Shown in pieces: positions 42,266-53,601 of a DNA stretch of 64,000 bases. Below the pieces are notes generated by a model. The model did not search any database. It had not been told where the DNA came from and worked only from the letters and a program-made list of their open reading frames with translations. Each line of letters opens with the position of its first letter. The first letter of the stretch is position 1. Source of the DNA: Takakia lepidozioides (lineage: Eukaryota > Streptophyta > Takakiopsida > Takakiales > Takakiaceae). A program made the translations under genes and the position numbers. The stretch spans positions 77,542,756 to 77,606,755 of the forward strand of contig CM060731.1 in NCBI GenBank assembly GCA_030704615.1, given 5' to 3'.

Positions 42266-44711
42266 GAAGACTAAGAGACAGAGACGGGGAAAGATTGTAG
42301 TGGCGGATCCACTGGCTTCACGGAATCCGCATGATAATGTTTCCCAAGCTCTTGTGCAGGAAGGGGCACAGCAGCAGAGAGAACTGCTATTACTGGAAGC
42401 AGGACCTTCAGAGAGGGAAGAGGAAGTTACTTCAGTATCACAGCCATCACAGCCAGATGATCGGCTTGTCACAAAGTTACCACAAGTTGTCCATGCAGTT
42501 CAACCAGAAATAATTGATTTAGAAAAAGAAGGGTTAGATATTCCCACTACAGAACAGGTGTAGGCAGAAATTGAGAAGGGGGACCTTCTCTATGAATATT
42601 CTGGTATGGTCAAGGACACAGTGATTCTGGAGGTGCAATGGTTGTCCAGGGGAAACCCTGCGGCGCATATAATACACACACCTGTGACGGAGGCACCACA
42701 GGTAGAATGCCAAGACACTGCAGCACCAGTGACGGATGGAGTGGTTCAGGAAGAAAATCTGGTGGGGCAATGGCCTGAGTGGTTCGTAAGGCATCACACT
42801 GTTGAGGATCAGGGAGAACAGCAGCAAATTCACCAAGATGACCCTCAACAGGCTATGCTTATGAGTTCCATAAGCAGGACACTTAATTTGTTGGGTACTT
42901 ATGTCAAATCCCATGTTCCCACTACTCAATTGGCAGCTTTGAGGGAGGAACTCAGGAAGGAGTTTGAGGCTCGACTTGCCACAGAGTGTGCAAATAAGGT
43001 CGATGAAGAGGTCACTCTCAAGATGCAGCAAGACTTGGAGAGTACAGAAGCGGCTTTGCAATTGGCCAAGGAACAATTGATTGAGGCAGGCCTCGCGCAA
43101 GACCAGTTGCACCAAGCACATAAGCAACAGCTGTACCAAATGCAAGTGAAGCATGAAAGCAAGTTGCAACAAGTGAATGCACTACATACGGAGTTGCAGA
43201 CAGTGCATGACAGGATGGCCATACAATGTGCTACACTCACAACTATGCTTGACCAATCTACAACACAAATAAACAGTCAAGCAGAAAGATGTACGAAGGC
43301 AGAGGCAGAAAATGTTGAGCAAGTGAAACTCATTGTCGATATGACGAATACAATCTGTCGCAATGAGGATACTTTCAAGCAATACAGACAGGTTGAAGCT
43401 GACCAAGAGAGACACATACTGGAGTTGCAACAAACGGTCATGGCCAATAGAAATGAAATCTTTGTCACTAACAAGGCTTGGAAGGAAGCCAATAATCTGC
43501 TTGCTGCCTATGCAAATTTGGTTGAACCTCATGCGAAGCGCATGGAGGCTTTACAACAGCAGTTAGATATGTACAAACTCAGAGAGGAGCAGACTCTCAG
43601 AGGTACCACAAGCAACTTAGTGGATAACCACCTTATGCAGGTCTGGTTAGTACAAAATGCTGCTTTTAACCCACCTAAAACTCCAGCTGCAAGGGAGTAC
43701 AGTAGGGCTATGATTATGCCCTTCAACCAAATTCCCATTGTGTTGGATTTGGCTTGGAAAGAATTTAGTCCTCCGCAATCATTGGCACATTACTATCAAA
43801 TCATGCGCATTTGGCTGCCAGTGGCAACTAGAACTAAGGTTCTTCCAAACAATCGACCCATTGAGGATTATCACTTTGCGCAGTACTGGCATGAGGCAAG
43901 TACCATGTTGAAGGAATTAATTGCCTTCCAAGTTGTACATGGATTCCTTTATACCAAGACCAAGGAGGTAGCAAGTATTGTCATGGGCTGTGGGGTATAC
44001 TACGCTGCTTGTTTTCTGGTACGTTACCACATTGAGCAGCACAAGATGCAATCGCGCTTTCTGAGTTATTCCAGTGGGGATCATTGGGTCTTACCTTCAG
44101 TGCCACCACATATGTACCTATATGAGGCAAAAGTTATGATGCAAAAGGATTCTCAAATTCGTTCATGGTTTCATGCGGCCTGGAACAATTTGTCAACACA
44201 GAAATTCGGCCCTGACGATATTTTCTTTAAGGGACATGAAGGATGGAAATACTTGCACAATTCACAAGTCATTGGTACCCCACTCACCTGGACAGACAAA
44301 GAGCTCAGGGTCTTCACCAATTTTGCCATTCAGCGTTTGCAGCAAGTTTTAAAATTTAAACTTCCAGACATGGTAGGACAACATTGTATGCCCCAGAGGA
44401 TTCCACAAAAAGTTCGACAATTAAAACACCTGAGAGGCGATGAGGATTCTGATACAACTGTTTCTTCAGCGGACTCTTTTGACATGGGAGAAGACTATGC
44501 AATTCAGATGGCAGAGAAGAAGCGACGGGGGTCTCCTATGCCTGAAAGGTTACCTCGATATCAGCCTCCAGAGGGCCTCACATATCCAGGTAGTGTTCAA
44601 TCATCTCCGTCAACCAGTGACAGACCTCGGGCTCGTACACAGAGTCCTTCACGAGACTCTCAACGTCAGAAAGGTACTCGCTCACAAAGGTTTGCTAATC
44701 CCAATCAGTAA
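42266..44711 (+). CDS. Large post-pol ORF of the Tat-like element, coiled-coil protein of unknown function
   Basis: One frame runs from the inversion junction at ~42265 to the TAA at 44711, broken only by a TAG at 42561-42563; the first Met after it (42606) gives 701 residues. Residues ~105-330 are a long Gln/Glu/Ala-rich coiled coil (EELRKEFEARLATECANKVD and onward). Residues ~335-600 look globular, with many Trp and Tyr (IVLDLAWKEFSPPQSLAHYY, YYAACFLVRYHIEQHKM, FHAAWNNLSTQKFGPDDIFF). The last ~90 are a Ser/Arg/Pro-rich basic tail. No transmembrane or signal segment, so not an envelope-type protein. It lies between pol and the polypurine tract, where Athila elements carry an extra ORF. No family recognised. 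It is the longest ORF in the window. Confidence 0.75.
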
Positions 44712-44732
44712 ACCGTGAGGACACAGCTTTTT

Positions 44733-44744
44733 GAGAGGGGAAGG
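44733..44744 (+). promoter_or_regulatory. Polypurine tract of the Tat-like element
   Basis: GAGAGGGGAAGG lies five bases before the 3' LTR start (TGTTAGAGG at 44750), where the plus-strand primer of reverse transcription is expected. Confidence 0.7.
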
Positions 44745-44749
44745 CGTAA

Positions 44750-45008
44750 TGTTAGAGGACTGTCTGGGACTTGGACACTTATACGGGATCTGTGGGGTAC
44801 CCTTAATTTTTGCACAGACTGAGACCAACAGGAGCCTTAGGGGTGACAGCAGCGCACTTTAGAAGGGAGTTACACAGTCCGTCACAGTCCGACACAGCCA
44901 ACACAGCTCGTCACAGTCCGACACAGCCCGTCACAGCCAACACAGCTCGTCACAGCCGACACAGCCCGTCACAGCCAGTCACAGCCGTCACAGTCAGTCA
45001 CAGCTCGA
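44750..45008 (+). repeat. 3' LTR, truncated after ~259 bp
   Basis: Matches the 5' LTR from its first base through the CACAG array, then breaks off at CACAGCTCGAC where unrelated sequence begins. About one mismatch in the first 150 bases. The rest of the LTR is deleted, so no outer target duplication can be read. Confidence 0.88.
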
Positions 45009-46094
45009 CTGTGGACTAAGTAAGATAACAGTTCATACAGAGAAGAACCAACATCGGTCACATGGCTCAGCGTCCTTCCAGCCGCCATTATTGTGAATCG
45101 TTTGACATGAATCTTTGATCCCAGAAAACTTATTAAGTACCAATCTCGGCAGTATACATGTGCACATATGCCAACTCAAACCTCCTTTACGGTTGCCTAG
45201 GATAGGTCTGGTATGATACAATCTCCCATAAGGTCACAGACGCAGCCTCACTTTGTGGCTCGGTGCCGCGGCAATATTGGAGTGCAGGCATTGTCCACCC
45301 ATCGAAGTAGACGTTAATGTAAGAAATCTACAGCTTTCCTGCCAGGTTAAACGTATGCATGAGGACAGCTTGTGACGCTGGCCTATTATTATTGTACCCA
45401 CCTCCTTCGACGATGCACATTTTGTCTACTGGACAGGCTTGGATGTTTTGCCCGTCGGGCCTTTTAAACTGGAAGTTGTTGGACCAAGTCCACTTGTCGT
45501 CCGATTTCTGCTCTAAACTGATGTCAAAACGCTGGTTGACAACCTCATTCAATATCCTGATCGTCATTGTAAAAGCAATCCTCTGTTTCCATTGCACATT
45601 CTGATGGTAAGGAGCTGTCCTTGTTTCCGTGAAGAAGGGCAATTGCGCATCGTGGGCATGTTTCTCAAGGAACAGGGTAGCCCAAAAGGAAGCTGATGAA
45701 GCCCTCAAAAGCAGTGCAACATGGACAAAGGCAGGAAAGAGATGCGTGAGTGGTGGCTTTTCTTCCTCGCCTTGGCTGTCGCACAGCGATGCTCGAATGT
45801 GCGATCGGAGGCGTTGATGGATTGCAATTGATACTGGGTCAGGGTGCCTGCTCGCTCAAGTTGATGGGAATGCGGGGTTGAACTTGGGGGCGGAAAGTGG
45901 TTGTTCGCAGTCCCAAAAGGATACTGGAGCTATACATTGAGCAAGGTGTTGAATAGGAACAGCAAGTGGAGACCGTCCAGCGAACTCCGTGACTGAGAGA
46001 ATGGCAGGCCACCATCACAAAAAGCAAAATGGGACGCAAAGAAGTGTAGTGAAGGGATAGCTGACAGTTTCAGGGCGCGCAGCACTGATGGCAC
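45009..46094. other. Unassigned; one protein-like minus-strand ORF
   Basis: The minus-strand ORF 45708-45328 (126 residues) has a protein-like composition (QKSDDKWTWSNNFQFKRPDG, QACPVDKMCIVEGGG) but no family I know. On the plus strand, 45721-45831 begins with a short hydrophobic signal-like stretch and then stops. No repeat boundary identified. Confidence 0.35.
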
Positions 46095-46363
46095 TCAAAG
46101 TGTGCTCTTGCTAGCATTTGGAACGCTCACTATGCCCACATCTGCAACCAGCTTCAGCTCCCAGTCCACCCACATTTCTGCACCCTCCTCGCCATTTTCG
46201 GCCATCTGAGGAGTCTTGTTGCGACCAGTCTTGAAGGTAGTGTTGCCTCGTCCACCCTGACCTCCCGGCAGCAGCAGCTCTTGCTTCCCTGGAGTCCCAG
46301 CAGAACATCGCCATTCCTTCCGTCTTCCCAAAGCCGTGGCCTCTGTGTTGACATTGGCTTCAC
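46095..46363 (-). pseudogene. Obg-type GTPase exon fragment (chloroplast ObgC-like)
   Basis: The minus-strand frame reads [40 protein letters not shown] and [15 protein letters not shown]: the end of the Obg domain joined to the G1 loop of the GTPase. In functional Obg proteins G1 is GxPNAGKS; here Gly is replaced by Ser and the preceding Gly by Ser. The sequence ends right after G1 and no other Obg exon is visible, so it is a captured or relict exon. Obg GTPases act in ribosome assembly and chloroplast biogenesis. Confidence 0.8.
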
Positions 46364-48015
46364 CTGCTTTAACCTTGGAAAAAGCTATTATGAAGGTTTG
46401 AAGAAGGAGTCCAAGGAATTCTTAGGGAACCTGCAGTGAATCCCAAAAGACGTGGGAACAGTTTTTAATGGTGAGAAAGTTTTCGTGTTAAAAAAAAGAA
46501 AAAAAAGCCTTTTGATCTAATTTAAAGGATTTAGAGCCTAATTGGTCATATCTTTGTCAAATGAGCTCCATTTGACTCAGTTTTTGAGGGGATAGCTGCA
46601 GGAAGGGGAAATTTACCTATCTAGACCTGGTTTTTGTTTTTGGGACTCTGCTAAAAATCTATGGAATTTTTAGAGTGTGAGTGTGCCGTGAAAGATCCAC
46701 AATTCTGTTTCTAGAACCTGTTCTGGTCTATATGAGAGACAAATCTGTGGATGTCCTCCTTGTATGGCTGGGGGGAATGGGGACGTAATTGAAGGGCAGG
46801 TCTCTTCTCTTAGCCTGTGCACACACGGGGACAGGATTTATGTTTCCCAAGGAACTCAGATTGATTTGAGTGGAGAACAGTTGGACGAGTTGATTGCATA
46901 CACTAGAAGCATTCGTGTCATTTACCACTGGGGTAACGACTCATTTTGAGTCGTAAAAGTCAAAAAACTGGGATCGACTGGAAGTTACAACAGACGTGGT
47001 AGTTGGGGTTGGACATTCAATGATTGGAGTGGTAAAGGACGCAGACGCGCGAACAACTGCTCAGCGATTAATGCGATTAATGCTGAAGAACCACGTGGCG
47101 TAACCAGGCGGGCCGCCTTTGTGTCTAACCTTTTGGGCTGACTTTGACTTTTCCCCCCGGATGAGTGGACTGACTCACCCGGGGCGCGGTGACACATGGA
47201 CGCGGACGTGGATGCGGACGTGGATGCCGATGTGGCGGCGCCGCGACGAACGGCAATGCTGCCGCGTGGCCACGGGCCCAAGACGCCACATCGCAGTCGG
47301 CCACATCACTTGGAGTGCTGCATGTGACGTCGCAACAGCCACTGGCGAAGTCAACTGCACAACTACCGGCAGACGAATCCACGGGGACCACGTGAGGAGA
47401 GTGTGTGGGTCGACGCGTGGCGTCGTCCCCACGCAATGGCAGTGACGGGTACGACTGCTAGTGGAAAGACGCAGAGTGCCTGTGCCATCTTGGGACTGCT
47501 TTGGCCAACTCCGCTGCCACTGTGCTAGTTGGTTGCACTACAGTAGGAAAGCACGAAAAATGAGCACTTGTAGTGGTTTGTGTGAGTTTCCAACTGACCT
47601 GCATTCTAAGCTGAAAATATGGTTCTGATGCATTCTACTGGTTTTTAGTGGTTCACCCATATGCAGGGGAATTGAGAAGCAATGATACTGGGCGAGACTC
47701 AGAACACAGACCACGATACATGCACAACATCACGTTAATGAACCAAATAGACGAGGCAACAGGGAGACCAAAGACCATCACACATACACATAGAAGGTGG
47801 ACGGACACGACGACAAGTCAGAAAATGTGATATTACATTCAAATTAGAGACCGTCACGGCACACCTATATATGAGCAAGACTAAATGCCAACATACATGG
47901 TTGCCGGACATCACTTAAACTGTCATGGCCCAAATGTTCAAAACTGGTAACGTGAGTATCATACACACTTCTATGAGTATCATTACACACCAACAGGGAC
48001 TACAAACATGAAATG
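46364..48015. other. Unassigned intergenic sequence with a GC-rich patch
   Basis: 46764-46949 (plus) has an ORF with SQGTQIDLSGEQLDELIAYT, not recognised. 47000-47450 is much more GC-rich than its surroundings and contains a short GACGTGGATGCG repeat. Nothing else is supported. Confidence 0.4.
47185..47240. repeat. 12-bp tandem repeat GGACGTGGATGC
   Basis: About four imperfect copies (GGACGCGGACGTGGATGCGG and on) in a GC-rich patch. Too short to assign a role. Confidence 0.7.
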
Positions 48016-48290
48016 TCACTTGATACTTTCACCTTTCCTCATACTCTTCTCTGGCCACAGAGTCACCGTGCCTTTCACGTGCGCTAGTGTGGTCTGGGGG
48101 GGGGCATCATCCACATTTGGGCAAGGCAATGTAATACTTGGAAGCATGATCTCCTGGACTTTCACCTTGTACCACCCGGATCGAATGTCCTTGCAGTGGA
48201 ACTTGTCAACCCCGGCTATTCTCACCACTTCCGCCTTGGCGGCGGCTGTCTTTGACCGCTTGTCGTGGGGGTTCAGGAGAAACACAGGAT
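48016..48290 (-). pseudogene. C-terminal domain of a CACTA accessory protein (DUF8039-like)
   Basis: On the minus strand: FLLNPHDKRSKTAAAKAEVV, RSGWYKVKVQEIMLP, then a gap and VKGTVTLWPEKS. The spacing of a VAKG-like strand, a GWxKVxV strand and a final V-x-WP matches the domain that ends many plant CACTA accessory proteins. It lies downstream of the accessory-type N-terminal part at 50621-51503 on the same strand, so it may be the end of the same old gene, with other sequence between. Confidence 0.45.
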
Positions 48291-49109
48291 CTGATATCTG
48301 CAGACACCAACATCAGGGTCCACTCAGCAACAAACATAGCAATGACAGGGTGAAAGTCAAGCGCAGCTGGGCATGGAAACGATCTTGGTTGCCACAATAC
48401 TGAATCAGCAGCCAATTCACGGTGTACCAACGTACCTTGAAGCGAAGCTCGTCGCTGAGGGTGGCAACTGAGGAAAGCTGCCCACGTGTCTTCAACTGCA
48501 GCAGCAAAAAGAGGTTTAGTCAGACGGATAAGAATAACATGAACTTTGGTGGTTGCAATGGTATAAACACACCTCCACAGAGCAAGCTAACAAACACCCT
48601 GCTCAGACCCTAGCACTACAACTTCATGGCAAAAATAACCCTACTAAAAACCAGCCAGGCAAAGCAAGGAGCCATGAATGCATGCCTGGGGAACCACGTC
48701 CTGCTGCGATGATGGTGTCGGGGACAGCCCACTCCTCTTGCTCACTGCAATGAATACACATTGCAACGCTTCAGGAAGTGTATCCATAAAGGAAACCAAC
48801 CAAGTAAGTTTGCGGAGAGGGGCTGGGAACAACCATACCTGGGCGCTGCCTCCTCATGCCGGGGGGGGGAATCCGGAATGCTGCCGCCGTAGCACTATGG
48901 TCGTAGGCGCAGGACCCACCTTCTTCACATTTGACCCCACTGCCACTCCATGTACATGTGGTCCCTGCAAAACATATAGTGCCAGCCTTGCGTGAGAGGG
49001 CATCCGGGGGGAACAAAACAAACATGGACTTTGGCTTCGATGTCATGTTGCAAACAGTAAGGTTAGTTTCACCTGCATGGGCGCAGAAGTACTTCCCCCA
49101 ACGACCCCA

Positions 49110-49834
49110 TCCTCTCCCACATTCAAGCTGCCAGTCGGGGTCAGCTTCCGCGTGCTTGTGAAGACACGCACATCCTTGGAGCAAAACAAATCTTGGCAGT
49201 AGGGCCAGACTGTTTCTAAAAGGTAGTCTGAATCGAGCCCCTCACTGACATTGCCAGTGACATCAAATGACAATGGATGGACCATGTTCAAAGGGGAGTT
49301 CCCCCTCCCCTTGTGTGGTGAATCATCCACTAGGAGGGTGTTGGATTCGTTAAATCCAGAAAATTCCGACCACACCCTCGACAGTCTCTTCTGTAAGTTC
49401 TATACGGCACGCCCTTTTGTGGGGTGTGGCTCTGTCAAGGGGTCACACTCCTCTTGTGACCACACAAAGAGGGGAGAACCCTTGACCCCCTGCATGACCA
49501 CTTTGAAGATGTCTGCAACATTCCCTTGGAAGCACAGGACCATATCCCAACGTAGAAATACGGAAGAGAAGGTTTAAAAACTCGCAGACCTGGGGCCTTG
49601 GGAAAACAAATACTTGTTGGTGGTCAACACCCATGGCCAATGACGCCTCGGGTTGGGCTGAAAGTTAGGAATAGAGTGGCACATGATCCCGTTCAGGTCT
49701 AGAACAATTAGTTTCGACTTTTCTATGAATGGAGCTTTTGAAGGGGTGTCACGGGGTCTCACCTCAGTGGGTTGGGAGACAACAGTCACCCCGGAGGGCA
49801 AAGTTTCGGTCCCCCTGCAGCCTGGACCAGGCAA
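49110..49834 (-). pseudogene. FCP1/NIF-type phosphatase (HAD superfamily) fragment
   Basis: Minus strand. 49834-49600 holds EKSKLIVLDLNGIMC, the catalytic first motif of plant FCP1-like proteins (DLNG form). In another frame 49640-49560 holds VFVFPRPQVCEFLNLLF. In a third frame 49550-49100 holds KGSPLFVWSQEECDPL, a TAG stop near 49410, then FSGFNESNTLLVDDSPHKGR (the DDSP motif) and WPYCQDLFCSKDVRVF. The domain order is that of the family. Some frame changes could be introns, but the TAG has no credible intron around it. The family dephosphorylates proteins; the target here is unknown. Confidence 0.72.
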
Positions 49835-50289
49835 ACTACCACCCTCTCCCTACAGCTTCCCCTTTTCCCATCATGAGCAATGACCCCCCCATCGTCCATG
49901 TCATCCCCACCAACTTGCTGGACCTCTCCCTCTTCAACGAGTGGACCCTGCCCCACTGTGAATATCATCAACAACAGCCCGGACCTCTGTCACATCCCTA
50001 CCCACTACAATTACTTCCTCCTTGTCAGGTACAATGGTCGCAGCAGGGGGGTCTTCCATAATGCCACCCGTCACACCCCTTTTTGCCCCATCATGAAGTA
50101 TACTATCTTCTTCAGTTGTGCTTCCATCCCCTCTCCCGCTCCGCAGAGAGAGCCGCAAGCCTCTCCGGGCCACGATGCGGGCGCGGCTGCCATTGAGTTC
50201 CCCGCTCCCTACGCATACAAACACCCACCCGTACTGGTAAAAACCAGAAGAAGAGGCCGAATGTGCAGGATTTCAGGCATTGGAGATGG

Positions 50290-50620
50290 CTAGGTTTGGC
50301 AGAACCCCTCGGTATCATGCGTGGGGGCCCCACATACCCACCCAAATCTTAGTACAACAACAGATTCATGAATGGAAACCGGACTTCAAAAATACCTGGC
50401 ATCAAAAACAGACTCTGATGGGTGCCAGTCGCAGTGTTATTGCACTCCGCCCCGAGCTCGGACAGTGACGGGCTCCGCGCTTTGCGTCTTTTCTGTATTT
50501 GCCCATCCACACACTGTCAGTACAAAATGCCAGGAGCATATGGACAAAGCACTGCCCTGCATATCACATAACAACTAATTCTGCACAAGCAATAAAACCC
50601 ACTCGTGGGTGTCTCTTCCA
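50290..50620. other. Unassigned stretch between the phosphatase and accessory-gene fragments
   Basis: No ORF with recognisable content; it probably holds decayed C-terminal sequence of the minus-strand accessory gene. Confidence 0.35.
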
Positions 50621-51503
50621 TCAGAACATGCCACAACGTAAGAGCAATGAGAAGGGGGTGAGGGAGATTACCAAACGGGCTGCTTGGCCTGCAACTCCTG
50701 CCCGGCCCCAACGCGAGGGGTTCGTGACACAAGCACGCGCTTGCTTCATCCCTTCAGCCTTTGCAAGTCCACGAGGGGACTCCCAGTAGGCAACAAGCTT
50801 ATCCCAATAGGCGGGTTCAGTGTTCATTGGCCTCACACCAGTCTTCGCCCATTTATCTTTCAGTTTTGCTCTTTCTCCTTTCATTATCTTCCCACATTGC
50901 TTCACTATAAAATCACGATTGGCAGGGATAGGTGTGTACTCGTACATTCCATTTATGCCCTCTATTACTGTTGACATGGCACTCTGGACTGCTGGTCAAT
51001 GTCTTGTACGCTTGAGTCAAGGTAACGCAATGCCAGGCCACGCAAATCACGCTGCCAGTGTTCCTTACCTTCGCAGCCAGCATTGATGACTCCATTTCCA
51101 TGCACCTCCACCTTGTGGCGCTTTAGCCTGCAGCCACCCTTCCCTCTCCATCTCCTTCCCATTGTTTCATGGCATGACGTCGTTCCTTCCTCAGCTCTGA
51201 TGTCCGTTTCCTGCCCCCATGCTCTGGAGCAGCGCCGTCATACGTTGTGGGGGGTGACTGATGTGTGCCGGAGGGGGGAGGGCCGTATGGAGATGTGGGA
51301 GGCCCCCATTGTGACGTGGCAACATCAGGAAGCCAGCGCCACGACCCCGAAGCAGGGGGGGCTCCCCATGGTGCACTCTGTTGTGGAGACCATCCGGCAG
51401 GGGGTGGGTGCCAAGGTTGGTGTTGGTTGGCATTGTGTGGTGGCTGTGAGTGCTTTGCTGCAGCTTCACTCCCCTTCCGCTGCCAAAAACATCCCACACA
51501 CAA
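50621..51503 (-). pseudogene. Second copy of the proline-rich CACTA accessory gene, decayed
   Basis: Minus strand. 51503-51123 encodes a Pro/Ser/Gln-rich N-terminus and KRTSELRKERRHAMKQ, matching the basic segment of the gene at 17553-19889. 51110-50980 encodes HWQRDLRGLALRYLDSSVQD, matching KWTTVVRSLALQYLDLAIDN there. After a frame change 50977-50740 encodes VKQCGKIMKGERAKLKDKWA, then YWDKLVAYWESPRGLAKAEG, matching the W-x2-L-x3-W core of the transposase_24 pattern. Identity is modest, so the two copies are old paralogues. At least one frame change and stops. Confidence 0.65.
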
Positions 51504-51840
51504 GGTGCATCAGCTGTAGTCCTACTGAACACAACGTCACCAGAGCACAAACCATCCCACAACCACAACTATGGATTGGCTGACCTCAAACCCACTCCCC
51601 TGCAGCGCAAGTGCCAAAAACTGAAAAGGAGAGGGACAGAATGTCCTCATAACATGTAAGCCCATTCATTGGTGAAGAAACAAATGTGGGCGGGTTCACA
51701 TCAGTACCACATGAAACTTACCAGGAAACAGAACATCCATCCGGGTTTTGCACATATCCAGTGGACATCTATTCACACAATCAGCAAATGGCTGTATGGC
51801 GGAGCCCAGCAACGGAGCCCCAAAGGCCTAAAGACTCTCA

Positions 51841-53260
51841 ATGTTGGTAAACACAGGTGCAGACACAATTCAATTGAAAGGATATTGCAGACCTAGCCTC
51901 GTTGGAGTTATCAACGCATATAGCAAATGCGTACTCCAACGCAGGTGCAATGACGTGACAAAGCAACATTTCCTTGACCTAAAAACTAGTCCCTCTGCAC
52001 ACAGTGGTAGACCTGAAGGTTTTTCCACGATGTCCTCCCCCATGACACAAATTGAAAACATGTTCAGGGATGTTTTCTGCCTAACTTCATTTTCTGCCCA
52101 ATCAGATCTCCTCTACGCTGATGATGTTGCCCTTTTGGCACAATCCCCGTCTTTTCTGCAACGCCATATCAAAATTTTGGAACAGTTCTGCAAAGACTAT
52201 GGGATGCAAGTCAATCTTAGCAAGACCAAGATCATGGTCTTCAATGGCCAGGCTGATCGTAGATTCATCTTCAACCAGCAGGAAATTGAGATTGTCAAAT
52301 CATACCGGTACCTAGGTCTGGTTATCCACTCCCCCAAGTTTCACTTTGCAGCCACTGCCTTGGACAGATTGACTAAAGGTAAGGCGGCCTCCGTCCGCCT
52401 TCACGCCAAATGCAAGCAAATACATCTGCGGCATCCCCGACCAAAAAGTGGTTGTTTGACACCGTCGTCAGCCCTGCTACCATCAATGGTTGTGAGTTCT
52501 GGGCACCTGGTGTCCCTGTCTCCTGGTGGAAAAGAATTTGGAACCATTACAGTCATCTTTTCTCCAAGCAATGCTTGGCGCCAGGAGCACAACTCCATCT
52601 CAGATCCTAGGTGCAGAGTTCGCATGTGTACCATTGCAATCCGAGGCACAGTTCAGGCTTACAATCTTTCTCCATAGATTGCAGGCCCTTCCACCCAAAG
52701 GGCTAGTGGCAAGGGCCCTCACAACATCTATGAGGCTCAAAGCTGCAGGTTTCGGGAACTCCTGGTATGCTCGAGTGGACAGTTTATTGAAACGTAACGG
52801 ACTTTCTACTGCTTTCCTATTACCAATGAACCCACATGAGGTGGACATCACATCCAGACATGACCGCAACAGACTCATTCGGAGAGAGCTTATGGAATTA
52901 CATGTCAAGAGAACTTGGATGCTACCCAATCTCACAACAAAGCTCCACTTCTATCGAGAGACATTCTTGGTGCTCCGCGATGATAGAATCTTCAGACCAA
53001 ATTACCTTTCAGCACCCTTACCTCCTTCCCTCTTGAGGGCATTGGGGCGGTTCAGGGTGGGTTCCCACAACCTACGGATAGAGACTGGCAGATGGGAAAA
53101 CCTGCAACGGGAGGACCGCCTATGTCCAGCTTGCATAGGGCGCAGCAAGGAAATTGAAACTGAAGAACACTTCTTCTTCTTCTACTGCCCTGTATACTAC
53201 GAGATCCGTTTGAACAACTTTGTGGATATGTGCATCCCAGTTTCAGTTTCAGGAGAACTC
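51841..53260 (+). pseudogene. 5'-truncated LINE (non-LTR retrotransposon): RT end and C-terminal zinc motif
   Basis: 51841-52440 ends in the RT palm: SDLLYADDVALLAQS (YADD active site near 52117), MQVNLSKTKIMVFNG and SYRYLGLVIHS. Two frame changes follow (near 52440 and 52590). The thumb region reads DTVVSPATINGCEFWAPGVP, and from 52526 the C-terminal region runs to about 53260, with CPACIGRSKEIETEEHFFFF (CCHC-type motif ending in YCP) at about 53130-53190. The N-terminal endonuclease and the first half of RT are absent, which is typical of LINE insertions. No poly-A tail is seen where it meets the minus-strand exon ending at 53302. Confidence 0.88.
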
Positions 53261-53301
53261 AACGCCCAGAAAACAAGAACACAAGTAGGGGTAGAACTCA
53301 C

Positions 53302-53601
53302 CTCATGCGCAGCGGTTTTGTGCCGTTTGCGCACCTTTTGGAGAGACTCTGCAGATGGAGGTGCAATTTCCTCCGAACTGTCCTCCACCTCATCGTCGTC
53401 GCCCATGCTATACTCGCTTGTGTCAAAATCCGAACTCGAAGACCGCCCACCGCTCTGCCTTCCCTCTCGCACCGACGCCATCTGTACCGGATTCAGTCGA
53501 GCCAGGCGGGGGCTCCTTCGCACCGCGGGGCTGGAATGTGCAGAAGTGGGAGGAGGTGATGCTGCCTCGGCGGTCGAGCGCTTCTTACTAGGCGTGGACA
53601 T
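53302..53601 (-). CDS. Isolated first exon of a basic, probably nuclear protein
   Basis: ATG at 53601-53599 and an open frame of exactly 100 codons to a strong donor (GAG then GTGAGT, 53301). Residues: MSTPSKKRSTAEAASPPPTS, RRSPRLARLNPVQ, a Ser/Asp/Glu-rich middle, and VRKRHKTAAHE. The following exon is not found; a LINE of opposite orientation abuts the donor side. Its first ~33 codons are duplicated at 59985-60082. It lies divergently ~1.8 kb from the tnp2 start, so it may be the second gene of a CACTA element or a host first exon carried by it. Function unknown. Confidence 0.5.

Larger units (their letters stand above)
35247..45008 (+). mobile_element. Tat/Athila-like Ty3/gypsy retrotransposon with extra ORFs, internally rearranged
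   Basis: Order on the plus strand: 5' LTR (35247 to ~36051), pre-gag ORFs (36128-36823, 36845-37666), gag (37675), protease, RT (to 40857), a deletion, the integrase N-terminal part (to 41139), an inverted block (41140-42263), a large post-pol ORF (42266-44711), a polypurine tract (44733-44744), and a 3' LTR start at 44750 truncated at 45008. The LTR starts TGTTAGAGGACTG. Over the first ~150 bases the two LTRs differ at about one position, suggesting a recent insertion before the rearrangements. The protease LIDGGSG and RT style fit the Tat/Athila side of gypsy. RNase H is missing and the RT active site is mutated, so it is not autonomous now. Confidence 0.85.

Noticed and set aside
42606-44711. 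Calling the post-pol ORF an envelope-type gene
   Set aside because: No signal peptide, no membrane segment and no cysteine-rich surface region; position alone is not enough.
45721-45831. Plus-strand short ORF with a signal-like hydrophobic start
   Set aside because: It stops after a few dozen codons and lacks a mature domain; no downstream exon is evident.
47534-47574. CACTAC ... GTAGTG ends suggestive of CACTA terminal repeats
   Set aside because: They are only ~40 bases apart, match each other for just seven bases, and have no 3-bp target duplication.
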